Of a DNA stretch of 64,000 bases, positions 15,433-24,272 are shown one piece after another; within the stretch, counting starts at the first letter, position 1; each line of letters starts with the position of its first letter. The DNA comes from Mesorhizobium sp. GbtcB19 (GTDB taxonomy: Bacteria; Pseudomonadota; Alphaproteobacteria; Rhizobiales; Rhizobiaceae). Made by a program: the position numbers and the translations under genes. The notes under the pieces are model-generated. The model made no database searches and was not told where the DNA came from. It was given only the letters and a program-made list of their open reading frames with translations. Location of the stretch: contig NZ_JAGXJY010000027.1 of the NCBI RefSeq assembly GCF_019091085.1, positions 1-64,000 on the forward strand. Reading direction: 5' to 3'.

Positions 15433-17445
15433 TTACCCAATCCCGCCCGTCACGACATACGCCCCGGCGCTGCGCCCATCCGCCGACTTCACAATGGCCG
15501 TGACGATCGAACCGTAGGAGCCGCGCCAGACGCTGTGAAAACCTCGATGCGTCGCGGCCGGCACGACCACCCGGCCGGTGTAACGACTGCCGCTTGCCTG
15601 CAGGACGACCGGTTCGCCGTTGAGGTGGACTTTCACCACCGCAACGTCGCCGGCGCCCACCTCGATCTCTAGTGCAATGACGATCTCGTCGGTGTCGCCG
15701 AAGCGGGACGTCTCGGCGCTCAGCGTGAGGCCGAGCGGCGCATTGCCGGCACCACGCGCGCTACCCTCGAAAACGTCGCCGGCCAGCGCCGGCGTGCGCG
15801 GCGGGACGGTGCGGCGCCGCGTGGCGCGCTCGTAGTCGCCGGCGAGGCTGAGCAGCGCGGCGTCGTCATAGGCCTTGCCCGCGAAGGTCAGCCCGACCGG
15901 CATGCCGATATCGGCCATGGTGCCCATCGGCACCGTCACGGTCGGAATGCCGAGATGGCGCCAGACGAGATTGCCGTTGGCGACCCAGGTGCCGTTGCGC
16001 CAGGCAAGCGCGGCCGAGGCTTCGTTGACGTCGGCGTCGGCCGGGCCGACATCGGCGACCGCCGGCAGCACCACGGCGTCGAGGCCATTGGCGTCGAGCC
16101 ACGCCTCGAAGTCGACGCGGCGCGTTTCTTCCAGGCCTTTCAGCCCCGCCTCGATGGTGGGAATTTCCGCGAGCGGCGCAACGCCTCGCCTGGCGCGCTC
16201 GACATAGTGCGCCAGGTCGAAATCGGCGTCGCCACCATAGCGGTCGGGCAGCGCGCCCGGCGGCTGCGGGAAAATCTTCTTGCCGTCGACAGAGGCGAGA
16301 TCGGGGATGGCCGGGTCGGCATTGGCGCGCAGGAAATCGTCCCAGGACCAGATGGACAGGTCCCAGAGTTCACGCTCGGCGAAGTCCGGCGGCACCAGGC
16401 CGCGGTCGACCATCGACAGCGCGCCGGGGCGATCTCTCTCGTAGTTGGAGACGACCGGGAAATCGACCTCGACCAGTTTGGCGCCGAGCGCTTCGAGGTC
16501 GCGCGCCACCTGCCGCCAGAGATCGAGCACCGAAGCGCGCGTCTCGATCGGGCGATCGGCGCCCTCGTCCTTGCCGATATACATTTTCGGCACGCCAAGA
16601 CGCTTGCCCTCGAGCGCGCCTTGCAGCGGCAGCGCGGTATAGCGCGCCGGCCGCAGCGCGGAGGCTTTCGGGATCTCCACCCAGGGCTGCACGCGCCAGA
16701 AATTGCCGCGTGTCTTGGAATCATCAGCGACGATCACGTCAAGCAATTCGAGCATATCGGGAACAGTCCGCGCGTGCGGCACCACGACATCCATGGTCGG
16801 CACCAGAGGCCAGTTGCCCCGCGCCGAGATGATGCCGCGCGACGGTGTGTAGGCGACCAAGGCATTGTTGGAGGCTGGCGCCCGGCCGGACGACCAGGTC
16901 TCCTCGCCGAGCCCGAAGGCGGCGAAGGACGCGGCGGTCGCGGTGCCCGAGCCGTTGGACGAGCCGGAACCGAAAGCGGCGGTCAGGAAATCCTTGTTGT
17001 AAGGGCTCTCGGCGCGGCCATAGATACCGCGCTGCATGCCGCCATTGGCCATCGGCGGCATGTTGGTGAGCCCGATCAGCACCGCGCCGCCTGCCCTCAG
17101 CCTGGCGATGGTGAAGGCGTCTTCCGTGGCGACGAGATGCTCGAAGGCCGGCGAGCCGGCGGCGACCGTCAGGCCCTTCACCTTGTAACTGTCCTTGGCG
17201 GTGTAAGGAATGCCGTCGAGCGGCCCGAGCGTCTTGCCCCGGCTGCGGCGTAGGTCGGAGGCTTCGGCCTCCTCGAACATGTTCGGGTTGAGAATGGGGA
17301 CCGCGTTGAGCTTGATGCCGTGGCGGTCGTAATGCGCAATGCGATTGAGGTAGGCGGCGATCAGCTCGACGCTGGTGACGGTGCCGTCCTCCAGCGCGCG
17401 GCGCAGGTCGGCGATCGAGGCTTCGACGAGGTGGAGTTGGGGCAT
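15433..17445 (-). CDS. Amidase-signature family hydrolase with C-terminal extension
   Basis: 670 residues. The amidase-signature Ser-cisSer-Lys triad can be read: K84 in IPYTAKDSYKVKG, cis-Ser at about 162-163 in FGSGSSNGSG, and the nucleophile near S186 in GEETWSSGRAPAS. The nucleophile loop departs from the usual G-G-S-I-R form (it has W-S-S-G-R), so activity should not be taken for granted. Core amidases are about 450-550 residues. The last 120 residues here form a separate beta-rich domain (AGDVAVVKVHLNGEPV...). No signal peptide and only a weak ribosome site. Substrate unknown. Confidence 0.85.
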   Translation of the reverse strand: MPQLHLVEASIADLRRALEDGTVTSVELIAAYLNRIAHYDRHGIKLNAVPILNPNMFEEAEASDLRRSRGKTLGPLDGIPYTAKDSYKVKGLTVAAGSPAFEHLVATEDAFTIARLRAGGAVLIGLTNMPPMANGGMQRGIYGRAESPYNKDFLTAAFGSGSSNGSGTATAASFAAFGLGEETWSSGRAPASNNALVAYTPSRGIISARGNWPLVPTMDVVVPHARTVPDMLELLDVIVADDSKTRGNFWRVQPWVEIPKASALRPARYTALPLQGALEGKRLGVPKMYIGKDEGADRPIETRASVLDLWRQVARDLEALGAKLVEVDFPVVSNYERDRPGALSMVDRGLVPPDFAERELWDLSIWSWDDFLRANADPAIPDLASVDGKKIFPQPPGALPDRYGGDADFDLAHYVERARRGVAPLAEIPTIEAGLKGLEETRRVDFEAWLDANGLDAVVLPAVADVGPADADVNEASAALAWRNGTWVANGNLVWRHLGIPTVTVPMGTMADIGMPVGLTFAGKAYDDAALLSLAGDYERATRRRTVPPRTPALAGDVFEGSARGAGNAPLGLTLSAETSRFGDTDEIVIALEIEVGAGDVAVVKVHLNGEPVVLQASGSRYTGRVVVPAATHRGFHSVWRGSYGSIVTAIVKSADGRSAGAYVVTGGIG

Positions 17446-17487
17446 GATTGGCGGGCGAATTCCCTTTTAGAGGTTGCGTTCCGTCAC

Positions 17488-17643
17488 ACCCCCCTCTGCC
17501 CTGCCGGGCATCTCCCCCGCAAGGGGGGAGATTGGATGTCACGCAGTCTTTCGCCAATTACAAACGTTGCAAGAATGGCGCCTGCGCCGAAGCTGCCGAT
17601 CTCCCCCCTTGCGGGGGAGATGGCCGGCAGGCCAGAGGGGGGT
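17488..17643. repeat. Palindromic intergenic element, family B copy 1
   Basis: 156-bp inverted repeat bounded by ACCCCCCTCTG-CCTGCCGG and CCGGCAGG-CAGAGGGGGGT. The inner arms are CATCTCCCCC-GCAAGGGGGGAGAT and its inverse, and the variable centre contains TTCGCCAAT. Same family as the copies at 21130, 25383, 28111 and 53747. Confidence 0.88.
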
Positions 17644-17688
17644 GCTGTCCCGCCAGCCGATCCCATGAAAAACTCCTCAGCAACACCT

Positions 17689-19260
17689 TCACTCCGGCGC
17701 CCCCGCAAACAGCACCTTGCCGTCCCCTCCGGCTGCCGGCCAGTCGCGGATGGTGCGGTCGATGCCGCCGGTCAGAAGCGTGCCGTCGGCGGCGAAGGCG
17801 ACCGAATAGATCGGGCCGGTGCCGGGATCGAATTCGGCGATCTCGGCGCCGGTGTCCATGTTCCAGATGCGCGCCGTGCCGTCGAGCGAGACGGAGCCGA
17901 GACGCTTGCCGTCGGAAGACAAAGCGAGCGCATAGACGGTGCCGGAATGGCCGTCGAAACGGCGCACTTCCTTGAACGTATCGAGGTCCCAGAGTTTGAT
18001 CGTGTAGTCGCCGCTGCCGGTGACGGCATGATGGCCGTCGGCGGTGAAGACCGCGCCATAGGCGCCGCGATCGTGGCCGTGCCAGCTGCGCAACTGCCTG
18101 CCGGCGGCGATGTCCCAGAGTTTCAATTCGCCGTCGATGCTGCCGGAAATGGCGCGCGTGCCGTCGGGCGAGACGGCGACGGAGCTGACCGACCAGTCAT
18201 GGCCGGGCAGCACATGCAGCACCTGGCCCTTCGCGAGGTCCCAGACGATGACCGAGCCGGTGTCGTGGCCGCTGACGGCAAGCTTGCCGTCGGAGCTAAT
18301 CGCCAGATCGCGAACGCCGCCGTTCTGGCCCGACGCAAAGACGTGCAGCACCGTGCCGTCGGCGAGCTGGCGCAGCACGATCTCGCCGTCGTCGCCGGCG
18401 GTGAGCGCGGTCTTGCCGCCGGGCATGAAGAGCGCGACACGGGCCATGTCCTTGTGCTCGCCGAGGTCGCGGATCAGCCGCTTGCCGTCGATATCCCAGA
18501 GCTTGATCATGCGGTCGGTGCTGGCGCTCATGATCTCGCGGCCGTCGGCCGAAACCGCCAGCCAGACGACGGCGTCTCGATGGCCTTCCGGCGCGGTCGG
18601 CCGGGCCGCAGGCGCCGGCGGAGGCGGCGCCACGGTCTGCGGCGTGGCGGGCGCAAGCGCGGTCTGCTGGACGGGTGGTGCCGGTTGGACAGGGCCGGGC
18701 TCGACCGGCGCAACGACTGCCGGCGTCGGCGGAATGGGTGGTGCGGGCGCCACTGCGGGTTGGACGGGCGGCGCCGGCTTTGCGGCCTCCTGCTGCGCCG
18801 GCGTGGGCGTGGTTGGCCTCGCGCTCGCCCCCGGCATGGTTGGCTTCGCGCTCACCTCCGGCTCGGGCGCCAGCTTCGGCTCGACTGGTGCCGTTGCGAC
18901 TCGATTCACCGGTTCGCTGTCCTGCGTCCGCCACGGGCCGAACTGGTCGCCGACGATAGCCAGCAGCGCCAAAAGCGGCAAAGCCAGTGCTGCGCGGCGC
19001 AGCCACGGATGGCCGGCCGGCGCGATCTCGGCGTCGCGCCCGAACAGAGGGGCGGCTGGATCGTGCCTTGCCGCTGCCGGCAGCAGGCCGGCGAGGAACA
19101 GCAGCCCGGCAAGCACCGACAGCGCGCCGGTCACGCCGAAGACTTCCAGGCGCGTCGTCGCCAACGGCTTGCCGCCCAGCACCGGATAGAGCCTGGCGAT
19201 GCAGGCAATGCCGACGATCAGCATCGCCAGCGCCAGCAGCCTGTCGGTCGATCTCTTCAT
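17689..19260 (-). CDS. Membrane-anchored WD40 repeat protein
   Basis: 523 residues from ATG 19260 (a GGGAGG-type site lies upstream). Three hydrophobic segments fill residues 8-125 (LLALAMLIVGIACIA, GALSVLAGLLFLAGLL, ALALPLLALLAIVG). A Pro/Ala/Thr-rich linker of about 100 residues follows, then six to seven WD40 blades (about 240-520) with repeated GH...V...S-x-DG...SGS-D...IKLWD motifs. The propeller is probably a protein-binding platform at the inner membrane, periplasmic if the third helix faces out. Partner unknown. It is not in an obvious operon. Confidence 0.85.
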   Translation of the reverse strand: MKRSTDRLLALAMLIVGIACIARLYPVLGGKPLATTRLEVFGVTGALSVLAGLLFLAGLLPAAARHDPAAPLFGRDAEIAPAGHPWLRRAALALPLLALLAIVGDQFGPWRTQDSEPVNRVATAPVEPKLAPEPEVSAKPTMPGASARPTTPTPAQQEAAKPAPPVQPAVAPAPPIPPTPAVVAPVEPGPVQPAPPVQQTALAPATPQTVAPPPPAPAARPTAPEGHRDAVVWLAVSADGREIMSASTDRMIKLWDIDGKRLIRDLGEHKDMARVALFMPGGKTALTAGDDGEIVLRQLADGTVLHVFASGQNGGVRDLAISSDGKLAVSGHDTGSVIVWDLAKGQVLHVLPGHDWSVSSVAVSPDGTRAISGSIDGELKLWDIAAGRQLRSWHGHDRGAYGAVFTADGHHAVTGSGDYTIKLWDLDTFKEVRRFDGHSGTVYALALSSDGKRLGSVSLDGTARIWNMDTGAEIAEFDPGTGPIYSVAFAADGTLLTGGIDRTIRDWPAAGGDGKVLFAGAPE

Positions 19261-19465
19261 CCTGCGCCCTCCCGCCCTATGGATGGGCGACCCTGGCATC
19301 TTAGCCGAGCTTGCGGTCAAGGCTAAGTGCAAGACATCACACAGCTTCGACGAGCGATATCTTGCGCATCCGGTTCAGGCCGGCACGCTCATTCCACTAT
19401 TGGACGACGGTTACATCAGTAGAGCGCTATCCCCAGGAACAGAACGGCCCTTTTTCCGCCGGTCA

Positions 19466-19494
19466 TTGACAGAAACTGATCGTATGAGATTATC
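19466..19494 (+). promoter_or_regulatory. Candidate promoter of the small RiPP-like gene
   Basis: TTGACA (19466-19471) is a perfect -35 box. ATTATC (19489-19494), after a 17-bp spacer, is only a partial -10. It lies 28 bp before the ATG at 19522, which carries an AGGAGG ribosome site. Confidence 0.4.
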
Positions 19495-19521
19495 CGCCTG
19501 TATTTCGAGGAGGGAAATCGC

Positions 19522-19614
19522 ATGAAGAAGACTTACGAGAAGCCGGTTTTGGTCCGCAAGGGTAAGCTTTCGATGGTCGTGGCGGGTGGTTCGATCGTCA
19601 ACGGCGCCGCCTGA
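19522..19614 (+). CDS. 30-residue RiPP precursor-like peptide with lasso-type leader
   Basis: The peptide begins MKKTYEKPVLVRKGKLS and ends VVAGGSIVNGAA. The leader matches the pattern Y-x-x-P-x-L-x-x-x-G-x-L that precursor-recognition proteins of lasso-peptide systems bind. Small orphan genes of this type are frequent in rhizobia. AGGAGG lies 8 bases before the ATG and a promoter-like TTGACA further up. The usual penultimate leader Thr is replaced (S-M-V-V), and the 8-12 residue tail has no Asp or Glu to close a lasso ring. It may therefore be a precursor-like signalling or regulatory peptide rather than a true lasso peptide. No maturation genes are in the window. Confidence 0.65.
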   Translation: MKKTYEKPVLVRKGKLSMVVAGGSIVNGAA

Positions 19615-19789
19615 CACCAAATCCGCTTCGCAACGGCAGCGCGCTAACAGCTACCAGCAACCGTTCGGGCCAAGTCGGCTCATCGTTCATGGAAGCGGTG
19701 AGTGGGCCTATTAGTTCCTTTTTGAAGCGATTCCGGACGGAAGTTTTTTCCTGGAACTGCTCCAGCAGCGGATCGTGTTCCTGTAGTTT

Positions 19790-20980
19790 TCAAAGCGCCA
19801 CCACCAGATCATCCAGCACGGCTTGCCAGTGGTGCCTGGTGGAGATGCGCACACGCGTCACCGCCTTCAGCATCGGCGCGTAGTTGACCGGCGCCAGCGC
19901 CGACAGCACGATCTCGTCGCTGGCGACCAGCTCTTCCCCCAGCCAGCTTTCGACCAGCGCCACCTCGCCTTCCGATGTGAGCCAGGCCCCGGTCAGCATC
20001 ACCGAGTGGAAGCCGAAGGGCGCGGCGCGGCCGAACTCGCCCGGATGGCCGCTGCTGGTATAGGCGATATAGGCGCCCGACACGTTGCCGTTGACATAGC
20101 CCTCGCTGTTCGGCGTGTGGTCGCGCGACATGGCGTTGAGATTGCGCCAATCGAGCCCGGCATGGCCCGACGGCACCTTGCACAGGCCGCGCGGCGTGAT
20201 GTCGTCGAAGCCGATGGTGGTGAGCATCGCCTCCGGTCCCAGCACGCCGGGCGACAACCGGCCGAAATCGACCGGATAGGCCGACAGTCTGAGCCTTCGA
20301 TCGAGCCCGGAGCCGCCAATGACGATCGCATCGGCATCGACGCCGAGCGGGAAGCGGAAGGCTGCGTCCGCCGGCAGAGCGCGGCTCTCGAGCAGTTGAC
20401 CCTTGCGCATGACCGACAGCATGGCGCCCGAGCCGGCCGGCGTGCGGCCGCTCACCGTTCGCCCCGGCGTGAGGCCAACCGGTTTCGGCAGCCCTTCGCC
20501 GGCGAGGCCGACCATCGAGCCCGGCGCTTCCATGAGGCGCACCGGCTGCTCCGCGTTGGCGCTCGTGGCGCGCCAGCCGGGCGGCACCGAGACCGCGAAA
20601 CGATAGACCCCGGGCCGCTGGATCACCGCGCTGCGACGCTTGGCCGACATCGCGAAATTGGCGAAGCCGGCGCCGTTGCTGCGCGACGAGGCAAGGAAAG
20701 CGCCGCGCTCGTCATAGAGCCGCACCATGATGCCCGCCATCGGCCGATCGGCCACGCCATAGGCGCCGTCGCCATCGACATCCATGTAGACGAAGGACGA
20801 GAAGTTGAGCTTGCCGGATGTCGGCACCCAATTGGCGCGCGGCGCATAGTCGCCCGCCGGATTGGGATTGCCGCGCGCCTTGCGACGCTTCCGGCGCCGG
20901 CGCAATGCAACCGCGATCAGGCCGCCGGCACCGGCAAGGACGAGGGCCGAGACGAGGACGACGAGGAGAGTGTCAGCCAT
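19790..20980 (-). CDS. Membrane-anchored SdrD B-like domain protein
   Basis: 396 residues from ATG 20980 (a GTG at 21004 would add eight; neither has a good ribosome site). One N-terminal transmembrane helix (about 4-27, VVLVSALVLAGAGGLIAVAL) is followed by RRRRKRRKARG, so the bulk should be periplasmic with an N-in anchor. Residues 55-130 (SFVYMDVDGDGAYGVADRP-x-AGIMVRLYDE) match the SdrD B-like/Cna-B immunoglobulin fold, with the calcium-binding-like DVDGDG loop. The rest is beta-rich and unassigned. Convergent with the RiPP-like gene. Confidence 0.72.
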   Translation of the reverse strand: MADTLLVVLVSALVLAGAGGLIAVALRRRRKRRKARGNPNPAGDYAPRANWVPTSGKLNFSSFVYMDVDGDGAYGVADRPMAGIMVRLYDERGAFLASSRSNGAGFANFAMSAKRRSAVIQRPGVYRFAVSVPPGWRATSANAEQPVRLMEAPGSMVGLAGEGLPKPVGLTPGRTVSGRTPAGSGAMLSVMRKGQLLESRALPADAAFRFPLGVDADAIVIGGSGLDRRLRLSAYPVDFGRLSPGVLGPEAMLTTIGFDDITPRGLCKVPSGHAGLDWRNLNAMSRDHTPNSEGYVNGNVSGAYIAYTSSGHPGEFGRAAPFGFHSVMLTGAWLTSEGEVALVESWLGEELVASDEIVLSALAPVNYAPMLKAVTRVRISTRHHWQAVLDDLVVAL

Positions 20981-21129
20981 GGCGAGGAGGCGATGGGTGA
21001 GCACAAATGACCAAGACTATAGGCATGAGATTACAACCCTCCAAGTTTTCCGCAGATTAGTGTTGGACATCGATCCCGCAAGTCATGTTCGCCGGGGGTT
21101 ATCTCGAATAGAGATGCTGGCGGGACAGC

Positions 21130-21283
21130 ACCCCCCTCTGTCCTGCCGGACATCTCCCCCGCAAGGGTGGAGATCGGATGTCGCGCCGGCTTTCGCCAAT
21201 CACCAGCGTTGCAGGAATGGCGAGACGCCGAAGCGCTCAATCTCCCCCTTGCGGGGGAGATGGCCGGCAGGCCAGAGGGGGGT
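21130..21283. repeat. Palindromic intergenic element, family B copy 2
   Basis: 154-bp inverted repeat (ACCCCCCTCTGTCCTGCCGG ... CCGGCAGGCCAGAGGGGGGT) with TCGCCAATCACCAGCGTTGCA in its centre, as in the copies at 17488 and 25383. It ends 47 bp from the stop of the exonuclease III gene. Confidence 0.88.
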
Positions 21284-21329
21284 TGGGCGGGAACTCGGCC
21301 AAGCGCACTTGGTCGCCTTCGCACTGCCC

Positions 21330-22103
21330 TCACCCCATCTCCACCCAGACCGGCGCATGATCGCTGGGATTTTCCCCTCCCCGCACCTCGCGGTCGATGC
21401 CCGCCGCTTTCAGCTTTCGCGCCAGCTTCTTTGACAAGAGGATGTGGTCGAGCCGCAAGCCCGCGTCGCGCGGCCAGCGGTTCCGGCGGTAGTCCCAGAA
21501 GGTGTAGAGCCTCGCCTCCTTCGGGAAGACTTTTCGCAAAGCATCGGTCCAACCCTGCTCGATCAGCGCGGCAAAGGCGGCGCGGCTTTCGGGCTGCACC
21601 AGCGCGTTGTCGTCGTAGGAGCGGGTCTGGTAGATGTCGCGCGGCTCGGGCACGATGTTGAAGTCGCCGGCGAGCACCACCGGCAGGCCGGTGTCGAGGA
21701 GTTCGCCGGCGTGTGCCGCGAAGCGTTCGTGCCAGGCGAGCTTATAGTCGAATTTTGGCCCCGGTTGCGGGTTGCCGTTCGGCGCATAGAGGCAAGCGAT
21801 GACGACGCCGTCGACCGCCGCCTCGATATAGCGCGCCTGGCGGTCGGCATCGTCGCCAGGCAGCGCGTCGCGTGTCAGCACCGGCTCGGCTCCCCTTGCC
21901 AGGATCGCGACGCCGTTCCAGGTCGGCTCGCCCTTCCACACCGCGCCATAGCCGGCGTTCGCCAGCCGGGTCAGCGGGAATTGGGTGTCGCGGGATTTCA
22001 GCTCCTGCAGGCAGACGACATCGGGCTTGGCCTTGGCGAGCCAGGCCAGCAGGTTTTCGAGCCGGCTGTTGATGTTGTTTATGTTGAAGGTGGCGAGCTT
22101 CAT
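21330..22103 (-). CDS. xth: Exodeoxyribonuclease III (AP endonuclease)
   Basis: 257 residues, the usual length. All endonuclease/exonuclease/phosphatase family landmarks are present: N-terminal KLATFNINNINSRL, metal ligand E34 in CLQELK, YAPNGNP, VVLAGDFNIVP and the C-terminal LRLDHILLS ... SDHAPVWVEM. It cleaves the backbone at abasic sites in base-excision repair and has 3'-5' exonuclease activity on duplex DNA. Cytosolic and probably monocistronic; the 5' side faces a palindromic element at 22121-22284. Confidence 0.94.
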   Translation of the reverse strand: MKLATFNINNINSRLENLLAWLAKAKPDVVCLQELKSRDTQFPLTRLANAGYGAVWKGEPTWNGVAILARGAEPVLTRDALPGDDADRQARYIEAAVDGVVIACLYAPNGNPQPGPKFDYKLAWHERFAAHAGELLDTGLPVVLAGDFNIVPEPRDIYQTRSYDDNALVQPESRAAFAALIEQGWTDALRKVFPKEARLYTFWDYRRNRWPRDAGLRLDHILLSKKLARKLKAAGIDREVRGGENPSDHAPVWVEMG

Positions 22104-22120
22104 TTGCCGAAGACGCCCCT

Positions 22121-22284
22121 CGCTTCGTCATCCTCGGGCTTGACCCGAGGATCCATGCCGTGACGACCGCCGTGGAACGCGGCGGGGCAGAATTCTGAAC
22201 CGTTGCAACGCTTTAGCGTCACGGCATGGATCCTAGGGTCTGCGCGCGTCGCTTCGCTCCTTGCTCCGCCCTAGGATGACGAAG
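22121..22284. repeat. Palindromic element, family C, overlapping a gene end
   Basis: About 164 bp with terminal inverted arms CTTCGTCATCCT and AGGATGACGAAG, and inner arms GGATCCATGCCGTGAC and GTCACGGCATGGATCC. Unrelated in sequence to families A and B. The right arm overlaps 14 bp of the alpha/beta hydrolase gene and supplies its stop codon. Confidence 0.8.
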
Positions 22285-22924
22285 CCGAGGGCTGCGCCAG
22301 CCGGGCCTTCACCGTCTCCGCCACCGTCTTCAGATGATCGGCCGTCGAAAACCCTGACACCGCCTTGCGCGGCTTCAAATCGTGGTCGCCGTCCTCCAGC
22401 CAGACCACCTCGATGGCATTGGAAAGGCCGTAGGTCGCGACCTCGTCCTTCGTGCCAAACTCGTCGCGCGTGCCCTGGAAGATCAGCGTCGGCGTCTTCA
22501 GATCGATGAGATGCTTTGTCCGAAGCTGCTCCGGTTTAGCGGGCGGATGGAACGGATAGCCGAGGCAGATCAGGCCGGCGATCTCTCCCTTGGCAAACAT
22601 CTCGTCGGCGACCATGGAGGCGACGCGACCGCCCATCGACTTGCCGCCGATGATGAGTTTGCCCGTCACGCCCTTCGCCCGCAGATCGGCGATCGCCTTG
22701 ACATATTCGGGGTTCACCGTCTCGGCGCGCGGCGGCGGCTTGCGGTGACCGTAGCGGCGCGCGGCCATGTAATGGAACTCGAACCGGGCGACCTGAAAGC
22801 CGGCGGCCGCGAGCGCCTTGGCGGTGGCGGTCATCGAGGGCGAGTCCATCGACGCGCCGGCGCCATGGGCGAGCAGGATGGTTACTGGGGCGGTGTCGAA
22901 GCCGTCGAAGAGGAAGTGGGTCAT
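22271..22924 (-). CDS. Alpha/beta hydrolase, dienelactone hydrolase/KANL3-Tex30 type
   Basis: 217 residues. The fold is read from ILLAHGAGASMDSP (oxyanion loop, about 18-31), the nucleophile elbow GGKSMGGR (Ser near 95) and the catalytic acid/His near the end, in GTRDEFG and EDGDHDLKPRK. This pattern, with HGAGA and GKSMGGR, is that of the small KANL3/Tex30-like bacterial hydrolases. Substrate unknown; cytosolic. The last five residues (SASSS) and the TAG stop are encoded within a palindromic element, so the C-terminus may have been changed by its insertion. Confidence 0.83.
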   Translation of the reverse strand: MTHFLFDGFDTAPVTILLAHGAGASMDSPSMTATAKALAAAGFQVARFEFHYMAARRYGHRKPPPRAETVNPEYVKAIADLRAKGVTGKLIIGGKSMGGRVASMVADEMFAKGEIAGLICLGYPFHPPAKPEQLRTKHLIDLKTPTLIFQGTRDEFGTKDEVATYGLSNAIEVVWLEDGDHDLKPRKAVSGFSTADHLKTVAETVKARLAQPSASSS

Positions 22925-22940
22925 GAGTGCTCCAACCTCA

Positions 22941-23126
22941 CCTTCTCCCCTTGCGGGAGAAGGTGGCCGAGCGAAGCTCGGACGGATGAGGGGTGCTCCA
23001 GCTTGGCGGACAGGCCTATCAATATCCTTACTTGCGACAAGGTCACCAACGCCTCATTCCTTCCAGCACCCCTCATCCGTCTCGGCGCTGGCGCGCCGAT
23101 CCACCTTCTCCCACAAGGGGAGAAGG
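22941..23126. repeat. Palindromic intergenic element, family A copy 4 (longer form)
   Basis: 186 bp with the family A outer arms (CCTTCTCCCCTTGCGGGAG / CTCCCACAAGGGGAGAAGG) and inner GGATGAGGGGTGCT / AGCACCCCTCATCC arms. Its centre is about 40 bp longer and AT-richer (TATCAATATCCTTACTTGCG) than in the other copies. Confidence 0.85.
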
Positions 23127-23134
23127 AGAGGCGC

Positions 23135-24265
23135 TCACCCCGCCGTCCGCGCCGTGTGCAGATCCACGAACTGTATCCCTTTTTGCGCCGTTCTCGCCCA
23201 TTCAGAGTCCGCGTCCAGTTCCAGATAGCGCACCCACAGCCGCCGGGCTTCCATCAAATTGACCGCATCGAACTCCAGCCGCGCGAGGTTGAACACCGGG
23301 TCGGCATAGGTCTTGTCGAGCGCGATCGCCTTTTGCAGATGCCGCCTTGCCGAGGCGACCTTGCCTTCGTCGCTCATCAGTCCGGCAAGGTTGAACCAGG
23401 CCTCGACAAAACCCGGGTCGAGTTTGATCGCACGCGCATAATCATGCGCCGCCTCCGCGACGCGGCCGGCGCCGCGCAGGCAGTTGGCGCGGTTGAAGGC
23501 GGCGACGGCGTCCTTCGGGTCGATCGCCATGCAGCGCTGGTAGAGTGCGGCCGCATCGTCGTGGCGCCCCTCCTCTTCCGCGGCTTCCGCCTCCGCGAAC
23601 AGTTCTTCCAGCGTGTCGTCTTCCGGTGAACCGAGGTCGAACAGCAATTGCCCGTCGAGCTCGCTCCTGCCTTCGTCGAGATAGATCGCGTCCGGGCGGC
23701 CGTGCTGCGAGCCTAGATTGAGCGACTTGGCGGTGAGCGAGGCGACCGGGCCGGAACGGTGCACGGAGCGCGCGATGGCGCCCCAGGAAGCGCCGCTGGC
23801 GATCAGGCCGGCATATTTCCTGGCGAGGATCAGGTCGCGGAAGGAATAGGGCTCGCCGTCATGCTCGAAGGCGTCGAACAGCGACAGCAGGTCGAGATCG
23901 GCCCCGGAGAGCCGCGACTGGTCGATCAGCGATTGCCGCGACAGCGACGAGGCGTCGGGCGCCTTCATCAGGCCCAGCAGGCGCAGGAAGCCGTTTTCGC
24001 TGACGAGTTGGCGGCCGGCATCGCGCTCGGCCTTTGCGCGGCGCTCGATCTCGGCATCGCCGGTCCGGCTCATCGCGGCTTTGCCGAGAAGCGCTCGGCC
24101 GAAGACGACATGAGAGGTGCGGCGGGTGACGCCGCGTCTCAGCTCCGCATGGCGGCGCTCGACCTCGCGCGCGGCCAGCCGCAAGGGAAAGGCGGCCAGC
24201 GCGCCGACGACGCCGAAGACGGCGCCGGGAACGATCACTGGCCCCGCACTTCCCGCCACTTGCAT
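23135..24265 (-). CDS. Tetratricopeptide repeat protein downstream of ku
   Basis: Up to 376 residues. The C-terminal third holds three or four TPRs (AAFNRANCLRGAGRVAEAAHDYARAIKLDPG and following, quoted as the N-R-A-x-C-L...A-I-K-L-D-P pattern). An acidic stretch (SPEDDTLEELFAEAEAAEEE) precedes them. Residues 65-200 contain a helical region with SGADLDLLSLFDAF and GASWGAIARSVHRSG, which looks helix-turn-helix-like but is not assigned. The start is uncertain: ATG 24265 gives a hydrophobic N-terminus, ATG 24073 a soluble protein, and third-position GC favours a start nearer 24230. It begins 8 bases after ku ends. Function unknown. Confidence 0.75.
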   Translation of the reverse strand: MQVAGSAGPVIVPGAVFGVVGALAAFPLRLAAREVERRHAELRRGVTRRTSHVVFGRALLGKAAMSRTGDAEIERRAKAERDAGRQLVSENGFLRLLGLMKAPDASSLSRQSLIDQSRLSGADLDLLSLFDAFEHDGEPYSFRDLILARKYAGLIASGASWGAIARSVHRSGPVASLTAKSLNLGSQHGRPDAIYLDEGRSELDGQLLFDLGSPEDDTLEELFAEAEAAEEEGRHDDAAALYQRCMAIDPKDAVAAFNRANCLRGAGRVAEAAHDYARAIKLDPGFVEAWFNLAGLMSDEGKVASARRHLQKAIALDKTYADPVFNLARLEFDAVNLMEARRLWVRYLELDADSEWARTAQKGIQFVDLHTARTAG

Positions 24266-24272
24266 TTTGCCG

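Noticed and set aside
15433..17445. Amidase considered a pseudogene because of the altered nucleophile loop
   Set aside because: The frame is intact over 670 codons with normal codon use, and the Lys and Ser positions can still be aligned; only activity is uncertain.
19731..19749. Small hairpin TTCC-GGAC-GGAA followed by T6 after the RiPP-like gene
   Set aside because: Only a four-pair stem; too weak to call a terminator although the position would fit.
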